A stretch of DNA of 64,000 bases. Source: Deltaproteobacteria bacterium (lineage in GTDB: Bacteria > Desulfobacterota > Desulfuromonadia > Geobacterales > Geobacteraceae). The stretch lies in contig SBEG01000015.1 of the NCBI GenBank assembly GCA_009668975.1, positions 1-64,000 of the forward strand. The letters are read 5' to 3'. The position numbers were made by a program, and so were the translations under genes. Shown here in pieces: positions 1 to 8,451 of this stretch; position 1 is the stretch's first letter, and each line of letters begins with the position of its first letter. The notes under the pieces were generated by a model, which was not told the DNA's origin, ran no database searches, and worked only from the letters and a program-made list of their open reading frames with translations.

Positions 1-145
1 AAATTATGCTGCTTTTCTACCACCCCGATCACGGGATGTCAACGAGTATTTACCAGATAACCACAATATATAGTGCGCAAATTTAAGAAACACTACATTA
101 TATGCGTAACCACTCGCAAACAACGGCAGATAGTCAAGCACTATC

Positions 146-1768
146 TCACTTCATGGCACGAGTCCCCGGCACTTCGCGGGAGAGATCAAATTCAAGCAGC
201 AGATAGCCGTAATTGATATCGTTGTCCCTGCCGGTAGCATCGCGGAAAAATTTTCCGGTGAAGAAGCGGTCGTAGCCGACCAGGAGCGACAGGGAGTCGT
301 TCACGGCATAGCTGAGGGTGAAATCTGTTTCAAGACCGATCTGCCGGCTGATACCGTCCGCCACCGCATTGGCATAGAAGTAGCGAAACGCCGTGGAGAA
401 GTTCAAGTCTTCCGTCAGATCGATTCCCCAGCCCAGGTTGAAAATCTGCAGGCCACTGGCATGTTGCTCCCCGGCATCGACCCCGGAAAGATCACCGATC
501 AAGCTCATGTCGCCGGTCAGGGAGGTATCGGTCGTGGCATTGCGGAACTCCCGCCGGGAAGAAATGCCGGAAACCGCATCCTTGTCGCCGGAACCATAGG
601 CATAGCCGAGGAAAAACGAATTCTTTCTGTTGAAAAGCTCCGCTTCGAGAATTGCCTCGGCATGACCGCCCCAGGCATTGATCCTGTCATTCCCGCCGGT
701 CAGGCCGTTCAGGGTTCTGCCGCTCTCGAACACCGGTTCAAGCTCCAGCGACAACGGCCCGAACGCAGCAGTGGCGCGGAAACCCCAGATAGCGAGGTAT
801 TCCCCCGCATGGTGCTCCTCTGAACCGGTGTCGTTGAAGCCATAGACTTCGAAAACTTTTCCGTCGCCAAAATCATAGCTGGCATAACCTCCCACCAGAT
901 TCCCTTTCAGACCATCCGACCAGGGCGTTGCATACCAGCCGCCAAGGAGATCCAGGATCAGGCCAGAGAGCGGTTTCACCCGCAGGCGCGCTGCATCGAA
1001 GCTCAAGCCCTGAAACCAGGAATTGCTCCCGAGGATAAAGGAACTGCCGTAGACCAGCTCCTGGCGGCCCACTTTGAGGGAAAGGATCTCGCTCCCCGGC
1101 AGCTTGCCCTCGATAAAACCCTGATAGAGAGAATACTTCCCCAGGTACTGACTGCCACCGCTATAACCGTAGCCCTGCCCCTCCAGATGGATATCGAGGT
1201 AGTCGCTCGGATGCCAGTAGACATAGGGCAGGACCCGGTAAAGGAAACGACCTTCGGCATGTCCCGGGTTGTAGCCAAGTTCGGGGAGCCGGAGATTTCC
1301 GGCCCCTTCTCCGCGCAGAAACCCTTTCACCCCGTACGTGAGTTCAACGGCAGGCTCATCAGCCGGAGAGAGCAACCTTTCTATTGTTTCCCGACGGGTC
1401 TGATATCCTTCCAGTACCATCAGCGGCTCTTGAAGCTGCTGATGGAGCCGGGCGATCTTCTTCAGGTCTTCTGCCGGAACGGCATCCCGGCCTCCTGCAT
1501 CGCACTTTTCCACCACCTTCTCAATAACACCATAAAGCCGTGCGGCAAGATCGCTTCTAGAATAGCTGCGTGCTCCGGTCGCCGAACGGGAGGACAGTGC
1601 AGAAAAGCTTCCATACCTTTGTTCCAAGTCATCGAGGTCACGGCAGGACCAATGCCCGGAGGTAACCGTCTCAGGAATGGAAGCTGTCTCAGTCTCTGCC
1701 GAAATAGCCGGACCGGCAAACACTACTGAGAGGAAAGCCGCCAGTACCCAGAAAAAGTTTCTCTTCAT
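146..1768 (-). CDS. Outer-membrane beta-barrel porin, alginate-export-like
   Basis: Predicted outer-membrane channel of 540 residues. Residues 1-24 are a clear Sec signal peptide (MKR start, hydrophobic core, AISA cleavage region). Residues about 35-95 are helical and faintly resemble an SLH-type anchor. From about 145 to the end the protein alternates aromatic and glycine-rich strands (for example WYATPWSDGLKGNLVGGYAS) in the style of the alginate-export porin family; the substrate cannot be read from this. It is the last gene downstream of nikMN-Q-O on the same strand, 135 bases after nikO, so it may share nickel control or may have its own promoter past the hairpin at 1871-1920. It does not end in the usual C-terminal Phe. 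Family call is moderately sure; a nickel-related role is only inference. Confidence 0.75.
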   Translation of the reverse strand: MKRNFFWVLAAFLSVVFAGPAISAETETASIPETVTSGHWSCRDLDDLEQRYGSFSALSSRSATGARSYSRSDLAARLYGVIEKVVEKCDAGGRDAVPAEDLKKIARLHQQLQEPLMVLEGYQTRRETIERLLSPADEPAVELTYGVKGFLRGEGAGNLRLPELGYNPGHAEGRFLYRVLPYVYWHPSDYLDIHLEGQGYGYSGGSQYLGKYSLYQGFIEGKLPGSEILSLKVGRQELVYGSSFILGSNSWFQGLSFDAARLRVKPLSGLILDLLGGWYATPWSDGLKGNLVGGYASYDFGDGKVFEVYGFNDTGSEEHHAGEYLAIWGFRATAAFGPLSLELEPVFESGRTLNGLTGGNDRINAWGGHAEAILEAELFNRKNSFFLGYAYGSGDKDAVSGISSRREFRNATTDTSLTGDMSLIGDLSGVDAGEQHASGLQIFNLGWGIDLTEDLNFSTAFRYFYANAVADGISRQIGLETDFTLSYAVNDSLSLLVGYDRFFTGKFFRDATGRDNDINYGYLLLEFDLSREVPGTRAMK

Positions 1769-1870
1769 CCTTACAATCCTTTCCCTTCAGCTTGCTGATA
1801 ATTTCAAACACGAGCTTGCCTGGGCCAAAAGTCTGCGCCGCCTTATCGCGCTTTTCTGATCTTCAGAAAA

Positions 1871-1920
1871 CGGGGGACGCCCGACCAGCCACCAGGCTAA
1901 GGACTACGAGGGGCGTCCGC
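1871..1920 (-). terminator. Candidate hairpin after nikO
   Basis: GGACGCCC (1875-1882) and GGGCGTCC (1911-1918) are perfect inverted arms with a 28-base spacer, overlapping the nikO stop codon. On the minus strand the distal arm is followed by CCCCGTTTTC, a poor U-tract. It could be a weak terminator or attenuator between nikO and the porin. Confidence 0.3.
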
Positions 1921-2659
1921 AGACCGGGCACCCTTGCATGGAAAGCGGCTTCTCGAGCCGGCACTCCTGGAGAAGCCGATCATTGGCGAATATTTCCCGG
2001 GTTGGTCCGTCTGCCATAACGTCTCCCTCGTGAAGCACAATAGTCCGTTCACACACATCGAGAACCATGTCCAGGTCATGGCTGGTGAAGATCTTGGTAT
2101 GGCGGAACTCCCGGAGCAGCTGCATGAGTTGCCGCCTGGCACAGGGGTCGAGACCGCTGGTGGGTTCATCCATCACCAGAATGTCGGGTGACATGGACAG
2201 CACCGTAGCGATGGCCACCCGCTTCTTCTCCCCTCCCGAAAGATGGTAAGGGGCCTTGTTGATAACATGGACCGAACCCACCTGCTCCAGGGCATCCCGC
2301 ACCCGCTGCGCCACCTCCTCACGGGGAAAGCCGAGGTTGAGGGGACCGAAGGCGACATCGTCGTACACCGTCGGCATAAAGAGCTGATCGTCCGGGTTCT
2401 GGAATACCATGCCCACGGTACGGCGAATCTCCGGGAGAGTTGCTCGGGTAAGGGGAAAGTCCCCAATACGGATGCTCCCCTCAGTGGGAAGAAGCTGACC
2501 GTTCAGGTGCAGGAGAAGGGTTGATTTTCCCGCACCATTGGCTCCGATGATTGCCACCGATTCGCCATGAGTTATCCGGAAGGAAACACCGTGAAGCGCT
2601 TCAGTGCCGTCGGGATAGACATGCCTGAGTTTCGTTACCTCTACAATATGATGACTCAT
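1904..2659 (-). CDS. nikO: Nickel/cobalt ECF transporter ATPase NikO/CbiO
   Basis: ATP-hydrolysing subunit (251 residues) of an energy-coupling-factor metal importer, acting on the cytoplasmic face with NikQ and NikMN. Visible motifs: Walker A GANGAGKST, Q-loop FQNPDDQLF, signature LSGGEKKRVAIA, Walker B ILVMDEPTSGLDP and a switch His in TSHDLD. I chose the ATG at 2659 because it overlaps the nikQ stop as ATGA, giving translational coupling; a longer reading to 2707 would lie inside nikQ. The 251-residue length is normal for the family. Substrate is assigned as nickel from the operator upstream of nikMN, since the ATPase itself cannot tell Ni from Co. Confidence 0.9.
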   Translation of the reverse strand: MSHHIVEVTKLRHVYPDGTEALHGVSFRITHGESVAIIGANGAGKSTLLLHLNGQLLPTEGSIRIGDFPLTRATLPEIRRTVGMVFQNPDDQLFMPTVYDDVAFGPLNLGFPREEVAQRVRDALEQVGSVHVINKAPYHLSGGEKKRVAIATVLSMSPDILVMDEPTSGLDPCARRQLMQLLREFRHTKIFTSHDLDMVLDVCERTIVLHEGDVMADGPTREIFANDRLLQECRLEKPLSMQGCPVCGRPS

Positions 2660-3468
2660 CGAAGTAGTCCCGTTACAAGATTCCCGAAAATACGGGAGAC
2701 ATTCCACTGTCGCATAATGATAAAAAGAGACGACCAGCCGAGCAGGAACAGCAGATCCTTCAGACCGAAGCGGTAGTCACGTCGGGCATGAAACTCACCG
2801 ATGAAGCCCCGCGCCAGCATGGCCATGTGGATCCGCTCTGCCCTTTCCCAGGTCCTGAGCAGCAGGTGCCCGACAAGAGAGCCGAAGGTTGCCATCCCCA
2901 TGGAGGTCTTCCCGGCCGAGCGAAGTTCCCGGGCCCGTGAGGCATTCCGTCCTTCTTCAATGAGAACAAAAATATAGCGATAGAGAAAAAGCAGCTGCAT
3001 GGCAAAGGTCCGGGGCATGCCCAGCCGCTCCAGTGCCCAGCACACCGACGGGAAGCCGGTAACTGCGACCAGGATGACCGCAGCAGCGACAGTCAGCAGG
3101 GATCGGATGACTATGGCAACACAGGATACCCAACCGGCACTGATTCCCAAAGGCCCTAGCTGCACAAGGACTTCCCGATCAAAAACCGGGTTGAAAATTC
3201 CGATTGCCACGGCAAAGGGCAGAACGAATAACGCCTTGCGAACGATGACGCTGAACGGGATATTCCCCTGTGCCATCATAACCGCCGGAAAAAGAACAAA
3301 GGGCACAAGTGCCGAAACTTCATATTTGCCGAAGGAAACCACCGAAATTATGAAGACTGCTGTCACAAGGACCTTTGCCCGTGGATCGAGGCGATGGAGA
3401 GAGGTGTCCCCCAGGGCAAGCCGGTCGAGGTGGGTAATGTCGAGAGATGCCGCGTCGATGCGTGCCAT
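2656..3468 (-). CDS. nikQ: Nickel/cobalt ECF transporter transmembrane subunit NikQ/CbiQ
   Basis: Membrane scaffold (T-component, 270 residues) that couples the ATPase to the metal-binding S-component. Several hydrophobic segments are visible (residues about 30-75, 80-100, 110-140, 155-170, 240-260). The cytoplasmic coupling helices show the family motifs RARELRSAG and MLARGF. It ends in an ATGA overlap with nikO and follows nikMN after 68 bases that contain a 7-bp hairpin (3485-3504). Its ribosome binding site is not obvious, which fits some dependence on the upstream gene. Confident for the CbiQ/NikQ family. Confidence 0.9.
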   Translation of the reverse strand: MARIDAASLDITHLDRLALGDTSLHRLDPRAKVLVTAVFIISVVSFGKYEVSALVPFVLFPAVMMAQGNIPFSVIVRKALFVLPFAVAIGIFNPVFDREVLVQLGPLGISAGWVSCVAIVIRSLLTVAAAVILVAVTGFPSVCWALERLGMPRTFAMQLLFLYRYIFVLIEEGRNASRARELRSAGKTSMGMATFGSLVGHLLLRTWERAERIHMAMLARGFIGEFHARRDYRFGLKDLLFLLGWSSLFIIMRQWNVSRIFGNLVTGLLR

Positions 3469-3484
3469 TGATATACTCGAAAAA

Positions 3485-3504
3485 GAGAGGGGCGTTACCC
3501 TCTC
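3485..3504. other. Intercistronic hairpin between nikMN and nikQ
   Basis: GAGAGGG, a 6-base loop (GCGTTA) and CCCTCTC form a perfect 7-bp stem in the 68-base gap. No U-tract follows on the minus strand, so it is more likely an mRNA-stability or processing hairpin than a terminator. Confidence 0.4.
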
Positions 3505-3536
3505 AGGGTGATACCCGGGAGTACCGAGTCACGACC

Positions 3537-4583
3537 TCACGCTGTCTTCGGGCGTTTCCGCAGCAGAAAAGCCGCCAGCGAAACAATCGCAAGGGTCAGC
3601 AGCGAACCAACGATGCCGGCAACACTGGTTCCAAGATCAACAACGGAAGCGGAAACCGCGGCACCGTGCGCAGCATCCTCATCGGCAGAGGACCCGTCTG
3701 GTCCAGGCAAAGAGTAGTCGGGAAAGAATGATGTTTTTTGCTGAAGTGACGCCAGTGCCGGAAAAATGCCCATTTCCGGCTTGGCAATCTCCTCCTTGCC
3801 CGTCACCTTGGCAACTGACCATTCAAGGCCGTCGGGGTGCTCCGAGGCAAACCAGGAGAGCATTCCGGCCGTCAGCAGCGTCGCAGCCAGAAAGCCGAGC
3901 AGCACGGCTCTTGCCGGTCGGAAGACCTGGTGCGAAAATTCGCGTGGGGGCAGCAGCATCTCTGGTCGCGCCCCGTAGACAAACGACAACACTGTTGCCG
4001 TGACGAACCCTTCCACAACCCCGATGGCAAGATGTATCGGCTGCATAAGGGCGAGGAAGGTCGTAAACGGGAGGGAGGAAATACCCGAAAGGGTAGTCTC
4101 CAGCACTACGCCGAAAGCGCCCAGTTGCAGTCCGGCCACAGCAGCAACAATCGCCGCAGCGGCACGTCTTATTCTGCCCGGATCTGTTCCGGCAATTTTC
4201 TTGTAGATAAGAGGGTAGGCGATAAAAGCAGGGAGAAAACCGAGATTGAAGATATTGCAGCCCAAGGCCAGAAGACCTCCGTCGGCAAAAAACAGCGCCT
4301 GGACAACCAGCACCGAGGCGATGGCAAGAAAGGCTGCCGACGGCCCAAGAAGTATCGCCAGCAGAAGCCCCCCTCCCAGATGACCGCTGGAGCCGGTTCC
4401 CGGAATAGAGAAGTTGATCATCTGTGCTGCAAAAATGAAGGCTCCGAGAACCCCCATCAGCGGCACTTTACGGTCATCGAGTTGGGCGCGGACCTTTTTG
4501 GAGCAATAGGCAATCGCCCCTGCTGAAACTGCCCACATGGTTCCACCGACTGCGGGTGACAAGAGTGCGTCGGCCATATGCAT
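3537..4583 (-). CDS. nikMN: Nickel ECF transporter substrate-binding fusion NikMN
   Basis: Metal-binding S-component (348 residues), a fusion of NikM/CbiM (about 1-215) and an N-like module with a PDGLE motif in its periplasmic loop (about 250-345). In this family the mature N-terminus (Met1-His2) binds the metal, so the start must give Met-His; the ATG at 4583 gives MHMADALLSP. A GGAAAGGA ribosome site lies 8 bases before that ATG but directly abuts the alternative ATG at 4592, so 4583 is the better start. Multiple membrane segments are evident. It is the first gene of nikMN-nikQ-nikO and has a NikR-type operator 40 bases upstream, so nickel rather than cobalt is the likely substrate. Confidence 0.88.
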   Translation of the reverse strand: MHMADALLSPAVGGTMWAVSAGAIAYCSKKVRAQLDDRKVPLMGVLGAFIFAAQMINFSIPGTGSSGHLGGGLLLAILLGPSAAFLAIASVLVVQALFFADGGLLALGCNIFNLGFLPAFIAYPLIYKKIAGTDPGRIRRAAAAIVAAVAGLQLGAFGVVLETTLSGISSLPFTTFLALMQPIHLAIGVVEGFVTATVLSFVYGARPEMLLPPREFSHQVFRPARAVLLGFLAATLLTAGMLSWFASEHPDGLEWSVAKVTGKEEIAKPEMGIFPALASLQQKTSFFPDYSLPGPDGSSADEDAAHGAAVSASVVDLGTSVAGIVGSLLTLAIVSLAAFLLRKRPKTA

Positions 4584-4623
4584 GAGAAACATCCTTTCCC
4601 GGCAAAATCACACCGATCAACAA

Positions 4624-4650
4624 GTATTACGATTATTAAATTCGTAACAC
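4624..4650. promoter_or_regulatory. NikR-type operator upstream of nikMN
   Basis: GTATTAC, 13 bases, GTAACAC. Comparative work on delta-proteobacteria proposed GTGTTAC-N13/14-GTAACAC as the NikR operator, so 13 of 14 half-site bases match with the right spacing. It lies 41-67 bases before the nikMN start, where it could block a promoter when nickel is plentiful. No nikR gene is in the window. Confidence 0.7.
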
Positions 4651-4693
4651 TATCTGTATACGATACTTCCCATGATATGTCAATCTGTTTTTA

Positions 4694-4720
4694 GTATTAC
4701 TAAATTTTTTATCGGGATAC
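4694..4720. promoter_or_regulatory. Second, weaker NikR-like site
   Basis: GTATTAC, 13 bases, GGGATAC. The left half is identical to the left half of the operator at 4624 and the right half keeps 5 of 7 bases of its inverted complement, with the same spacing. It may be an auxiliary site or chance in A+T-rich DNA. Confidence 0.35.
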
Positions 4721-4778
4721 CTAACAGAAAATGGCGCAGGGGAAAGGGTTGGCTGTTAAAATAGAGAAGTAGTCCCGG

Positions 4779-5549
4779 TCAGCGGCAGCGTTCCCAGATC
4801 GTCATCTCGGCGATACTGTGCTGATATTTCCGGGCTGTCTCGCGGATGACGAACGGGATGTCTCGGGGCGTGCCAAGCATCCTGAAATGAGGGTTCAGGG
4901 ACTTTCTCAACCCTTCAAGGGTAGTAAAATCCCTGCCACCTTCTGTGAAGCCGCCAAGCCACTCCGAGCGAGGAGTGAACTCGTTGAGCCAGGTATACGG
5001 CGAGGTAAGAATCAGCAACCCGCCCGAAACGAGACGCTGGTGGATGGAGGAGAGAAATAACCGGGGGTTTTTCAATCGATCAATAAGGTTTCCGGCAAAG
5101 ATCAGGTCATAACCGGAAAACTCCGGCGGCAAGGACAGGGCGTCGCCAGAAAAAAACGTTACCCGCTGGCGAACAGCGTCGAGATCATAGTCGGCCAGGC
5201 GCCGTTCAACGTGGCCCACCAACTCTCCCTCGCAGGGGATTTCATAGGCAATTTTGCCCTCTTCCGCCATGCGCGTAGCCACAGCAATGAATCGCCGGGA
5301 AAAGTCCAGGCCGGTGACTGAGGAAAAGTCGCGGGCCAGTTCAAAACTGGTCCTGCCCACGGCGCAGCCAAGGTCCAGGGCAGCCCCCCTATTCCGCTCA
5401 GCCATGATTTCGCAACACAGGCGGGCACAACGGGCCGGGTAATTCTCAACACCAAAATACCTGTCACCGTAATGGAATTCGCAGTATTGGGAAACCAGCG
5501 CATCTGTCTCGTAAAGGTTTTCCTGCCGTCCGTTACAGTTATTCTCCAT
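4779..5549 (-). CDS. Stand-alone OvoA-C-terminal-type SAM methyltransferase (4-mercaptohistidine N1-methyltransferase-like)
   Basis: A 256-residue class I methyltransferase that closely resembles the C-terminal domain of the ovothiol enzyme OvoA, which methylates the imidazole of mercaptohistidine. Diagnostic stretches are YETDALVSQYCEFHYGD, the SAM loop ALDLGCAVGRTSFELA, GYDLIFAGNLIDRL, LTSPYTWLNEFTPRSEWLGG and a C-terminal FVIRETARKYQHSIAEMT. The ATG at 5549 has GGAAGG 7 bases upstream; the longer frame opens only with TTG at 5588. The sulfoxide-synthase half of OvoA is absent here, so this is either half of a split pathway or acts on another small thiol or histidine compound. It is a single-gene unit between the nik region and an unoccupied stretch. 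Confidence 0.8.
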   Translation of the reverse strand: MENNCNGRQENLYETDALVSQYCEFHYGDRYFGVENYPARCARLCCEIMAERNRGAALDLGCAVGRTSFELARDFSSVTGLDFSRRFIAVATRMAEEGKIAYEIPCEGELVGHVERRLADYDLDAVRQRVTFFSGDALSLPPEFSGYDLIFAGNLIDRLKNPRLFLSSIHQRLVSGGLLILTSPYTWLNEFTPRSEWLGGFTEGGRDFTTLEGLRKSLNPHFRMLGTPRDIPFVIRETARKYQHSIAEMTIWERCR

Positions 5550-5916
5550 GGTTTGCGCCTTCCATAGGTATAGCTCGTTGTTTCCCAATTCAAGAAACGC
5601 ACTAAAGCGCTGGACTGAGGCTTTCCCGGAGTCTCTCGTACAGCTTCATTGCAAGATGGCGTTAGAAAGGATATTGCTAAACCCAGCAGACTGCCTGATC
5701 CGTGAGCAGGATGGCGACCGATTACGAGAGGCTTCGGGGAAGCTCCAGCCCAACCGCGGCTGCGATTTTCCTGATATAAACATACGCGTTTGTGATTGTT
5801 TCGCTTCGCAAATAGTCTACCAGCAAGCCATCGAATGACAACACTCTTCAGAGCGACGATGGTCGTTTAGGAATGAACTCTTGATTCACTCGCAAAAAGA
5901 TCAAAATACGGACTCA
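5550..5916. other. Gap of about 370 bases with only a short ORF remnant
   Basis: No full gene is seen. On the minus strand 5722-5844 holds a 40-codon frame opening with GTG and ending at TAA. Its peptide (residues such as LLVDYLRSETITNAYVYIRK and AAAVGLELPRSLS) looks protein-like, so it may be the tail of a decayed gene or a short real gene; no ribosome site supports it. Confidence 0.3.
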
Positions 5917-5996
5917 CGTCATTCCTGTAAAAACGGGAATCCAGGAATTTCATCAACTTCTGTAAACCCTGGATACCCGCTTTCGCGGGCATGACG
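5917..5996. repeat. Palindromic intergenic repeat (REP-like)
   Basis: CGTCATTCC...CGGGAATCCAGG (5917-5945) faces CCTGGATACCCGC...GCGGGCATGACG (5968-5996) as an imperfect inverted pair of about 29 bases each. The right arm also holds its own hairpin (CCCGCTTTCGCGGG). This has the look of the small dispersed palindromic repeats spread by RAYT-type transposases. Confidence 0.6.
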
Positions 5997-6027
5997 AGCT
6001 TTTACGAGGGCATAAACTCCCGGAACT

Positions 6028-6060
6028 AAAAAAATAGGGCGGGACCAATTGGTCCCGCCC
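6028..6060 (-). terminator. Terminator of the glutamate synthase operon
   Basis: A perfect 24-base palindrome, 6037-6060 (GGGCGGGACCAATTGGTCCC then GCCC), followed on the minus strand by TATTTTTTTAG. It lies 61 bases past the last gene of the operon and is a strong intrinsic terminator. Confidence 0.85.
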
Positions 6061-6121
6061 CGCTCTCTTCGCCTTTCAGACATGAAGACAAAGCATTCAC
6101 GCCGATTTTTCACCCGGCACT

Positions 6122-8437
6122 TTACAGGATGACCTTCTCCATCGCCCAGACACCGCAGGGGCAGATGCCGGCACAGATGCCGCAGCCGATGCAGTATTTG
6201 TCGTCCGAGGAGTATTCCACCGAACCGTCTTCCTTCTCCGTCCGGACAATGGCCCCTTCGGGGCAGGTCTCCAGACACATGGAGCAATCGCGGCAGGTTC
6301 CGCAGGAGATACAGCGACTGGCCTCGTTCTTCGCATCGGTGACCCGGAAGCGTCCGCGATTCTGGGGCATGAAGAACTCGCGGCTCAACTTCTCCTGGGG
6401 GATCATCACCGGCTTCTTCTTCGGCACCAGTTCCCAGCCGTTGAGATAGGCATCGATGTATTCCGCCACTTCACGGCCGCTGGCGATGGCGTGGGTCAGG
6501 AGTCCCGGCTTGATGGTATCGCCGATGGCGAAAACCTTTTCGGCCCGGGTGGACTGCCAGCACTCATTGGCATCCATCATGCCGCGATCGGTCAGCCATT
6601 CCCGTGGCACATAGGAAAGGTCAGGACGCTCGCCGATGGAGATGATCACCATGTCCGCTTCGATCAGCCGGCCATCCTTTGTGTGAAGGCCGTCCGCATC
6701 GATCCGCTCGGTAAAAGTCGGCCACTGGATCTCGCCGCCAAGGGCGGTGAAGTGGTCGATTTCCTTCTGGTAGGCGGCCGGACGCTGCACGTCGATGGCG
6801 GTCACTTTCTCCGCACCCATGGCATAGGCGCCGAGCGCCACGTCCATACCGGCGTTACCGGCGCCGATTACCACGACCCGCTTGCCGACCTTGGGGTTTT
6901 CGCCGTTGTTGATGCTCTTCAGGAACTCCAGACCCTTGACCAGCCGCTCGTGGCCGGGGAAGGGAATCACCACCGGATTATGGGCGCCGCTGGCAATGAC
7001 CAAGGCATCAAAGTCCTTCTGCAGTTTCTTGAAGACCTTCTCGTCGATTTTCTGGGAAGTCTTTATGTCCGCTCCCATTTCCTTGATCCGATCGACCTCG
7101 CTGTTGAGGATCTCACGGGGGAGACGTTCCATCGGAATTGCCTGACGGAGCTTGCCGCCCACTTCCTTGTCGCCTTCAAAGAGGGTGACACTGTGGCCGA
7201 GCAGGCTCAACTGCCAGGCCGCGGAAAGACCACCCGGTCCACCACCGATGATGGCGACCTTTTTTCCGGTCTCCGGCTTTTTCTCCGGCGGAGCAGCCTC
7301 CTGGGACAATCTGCCCAGTTCCTGCATCGCCACTGGATGATCGATGAACTGGCGGCTGCAGGCATCCTTACAGAGGTTCGGACAGACCTGGCCGCAGACA
7401 CTGGCCGGGAAGGGAGAGTAAGTCAGCACCAGTTCCAGCGCTTCCTTGATCTTGCCCTGGCGGAGCAGGTTGATGCGGTCCTGGGTCGGAATGCCGGTCG
7501 GGCAGGCGGTCTGGCACGGCGCACCGAAGTTCTTGTTCTGCCAGTGGGGAATCTTCAGCCGGTCATCGCCGGGGTTGACAAAGTTGGCCACACGATCATA
7601 GTCGTCCGTGACCACGTCGCCGAAGATGCCGCCTTCGACCCACTTGCCGGTACGGAATTCGCGCAGGGTGATGCGCTCGCTGCGCTGGCGCTCTTCCCAG
7701 GTCATGGCAACGATTTTTTTCCACTGTGAAAAGTCGGTCAGCTCAGCCAGCAACTGCGGACGGCCGATCTTCTCCAGGAAAACCGGCATGTTGGTCTGCA
7801 GGAACTGCCGATCTGCATCATCGAGATCCAACTGCCAGCAAAGCTTGGTCAAGCCCTTGACCGGGCCACGCACGTAGATGGTACCACCGACCATGCCGAC
7901 GCAGGCGCGGTCGCCGAGCACCGACTCGAACTGCTCGGAATCGTAGCCGCAGATCACGGCGATACCGCCGCCCATGAACTCGAACGAAAAGGAACCGACA
8001 TTTTTCAGGATCCACAATTCGGGCGGCGCATAGGACGGGTCGTGTTTCATCAGCGACCCGGTACGGGTACCGCCACGGCCGCCGACATAAATCTTGCCGC
8101 TGGCCGAGCAGTGTCCGGTGGTGTCACCGCCGTCCCCTTTCAGGGTCAGGGTGGCGCCGGCATTGAGCCAGCCCACGTCAGCCGGAGCAGGTCCTTCCAC
8201 CACGATTTCGGTGCCTTCGAGACCGAAGGCGCCGACGCGCTGGCCGGGGTTTTTGACGGTAAACTTCAGCGGTTTCCCGTCTTTGGTCCAGAGAGGACCG
8301 CCAATATCATGATGTCCTGAAGCCAGGATTTCAAATTCCGTTTCACCCTGGTCCAGAGCGGCATAAATCTTCTGCAGCAGCTGCTGCGTCGAGATTCTTT
8401 TATTCTGTTCATCAAAGCCTGAAATAAAGGCTGCCAT
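6122..8437 (-). CDS. Glutamate synthase GXGXG domain fused to NADPH oxidoreductase (GltD-like) and ferredoxin
   Basis: A 771-residue fusion. Residues about 1-250 form the GXGXG beta-helix that normally closes the large GltB subunit (ALTL-type strands; GGTIYVRGPVKG). About 300-380 hold the GltD cysteine cluster (CQTACPTGIP, CGQVCPNLCKDAC). An FAD fold follows (AIIGGGPGGLSAAW), then an NAD(P)H fold (VVIGAGNAGMDVA). The end carries two 4Fe-4S ferredoxin motifs (CISCGTCRDCSMCLETCP and CIGCGICAGICPCG). It would pass NADPH electrons to the FMN subunit encoded just upstream (14-base gap). It is the last of three genes in a split glutamate synthase operon. The placement of the GXGXG domain on the electron-input polypeptide is unlike the classic two-subunit enzyme. 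Confidence 0.85.
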   Translation of the reverse strand: MAAFISGFDEQNKRISTQQLLQKIYAALDQGETEFEILASGHHDIGGPLWTKDGKPLKFTVKNPGQRVGAFGLEGTEIVVEGPAPADVGWLNAGATLTLKGDGGDTTGHCSASGKIYVGGRGGTRTGSLMKHDPSYAPPELWILKNVGSFSFEFMGGGIAVICGYDSEQFESVLGDRACVGMVGGTIYVRGPVKGLTKLCWQLDLDDADRQFLQTNMPVFLEKIGRPQLLAELTDFSQWKKIVAMTWEERQRSERITLREFRTGKWVEGGIFGDVVTDDYDRVANFVNPGDDRLKIPHWQNKNFGAPCQTACPTGIPTQDRINLLRQGKIKEALELVLTYSPFPASVCGQVCPNLCKDACSRQFIDHPVAMQELGRLSQEAAPPEKKPETGKKVAIIGGGPGGLSAAWQLSLLGHSVTLFEGDKEVGGKLRQAIPMERLPREILNSEVDRIKEMGADIKTSQKIDEKVFKKLQKDFDALVIASGAHNPVVIPFPGHERLVKGLEFLKSINNGENPKVGKRVVVIGAGNAGMDVALGAYAMGAEKVTAIDVQRPAAYQKEIDHFTALGGEIQWPTFTERIDADGLHTKDGRLIEADMVIISIGERPDLSYVPREWLTDRGMMDANECWQSTRAEKVFAIGDTIKPGLLTHAIASGREVAEYIDAYLNGWELVPKKKPVMIPQEKLSREFFMPQNRGRFRVTDAKNEASRCISCGTCRDCSMCLETCPEGAIVRTEKEDGSVEYSSDDKYCIGCGICAGICPCGVWAMEKVIL

Positions 8438-8451
8438 TTATGTATTCCTCC

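Noticed and set aside
4593..4778. Cobalamin riboswitch upstream of the Cbi/Nik transporter
   Set aside because: No B12-box-like sequence is present; instead a NikR-type operator is found.
6491..7729. 412-codon plus-strand ORF
   Set aside because: It is antisense to the clear GltD-like gene and shows no domain; a G+C-driven shadow frame.
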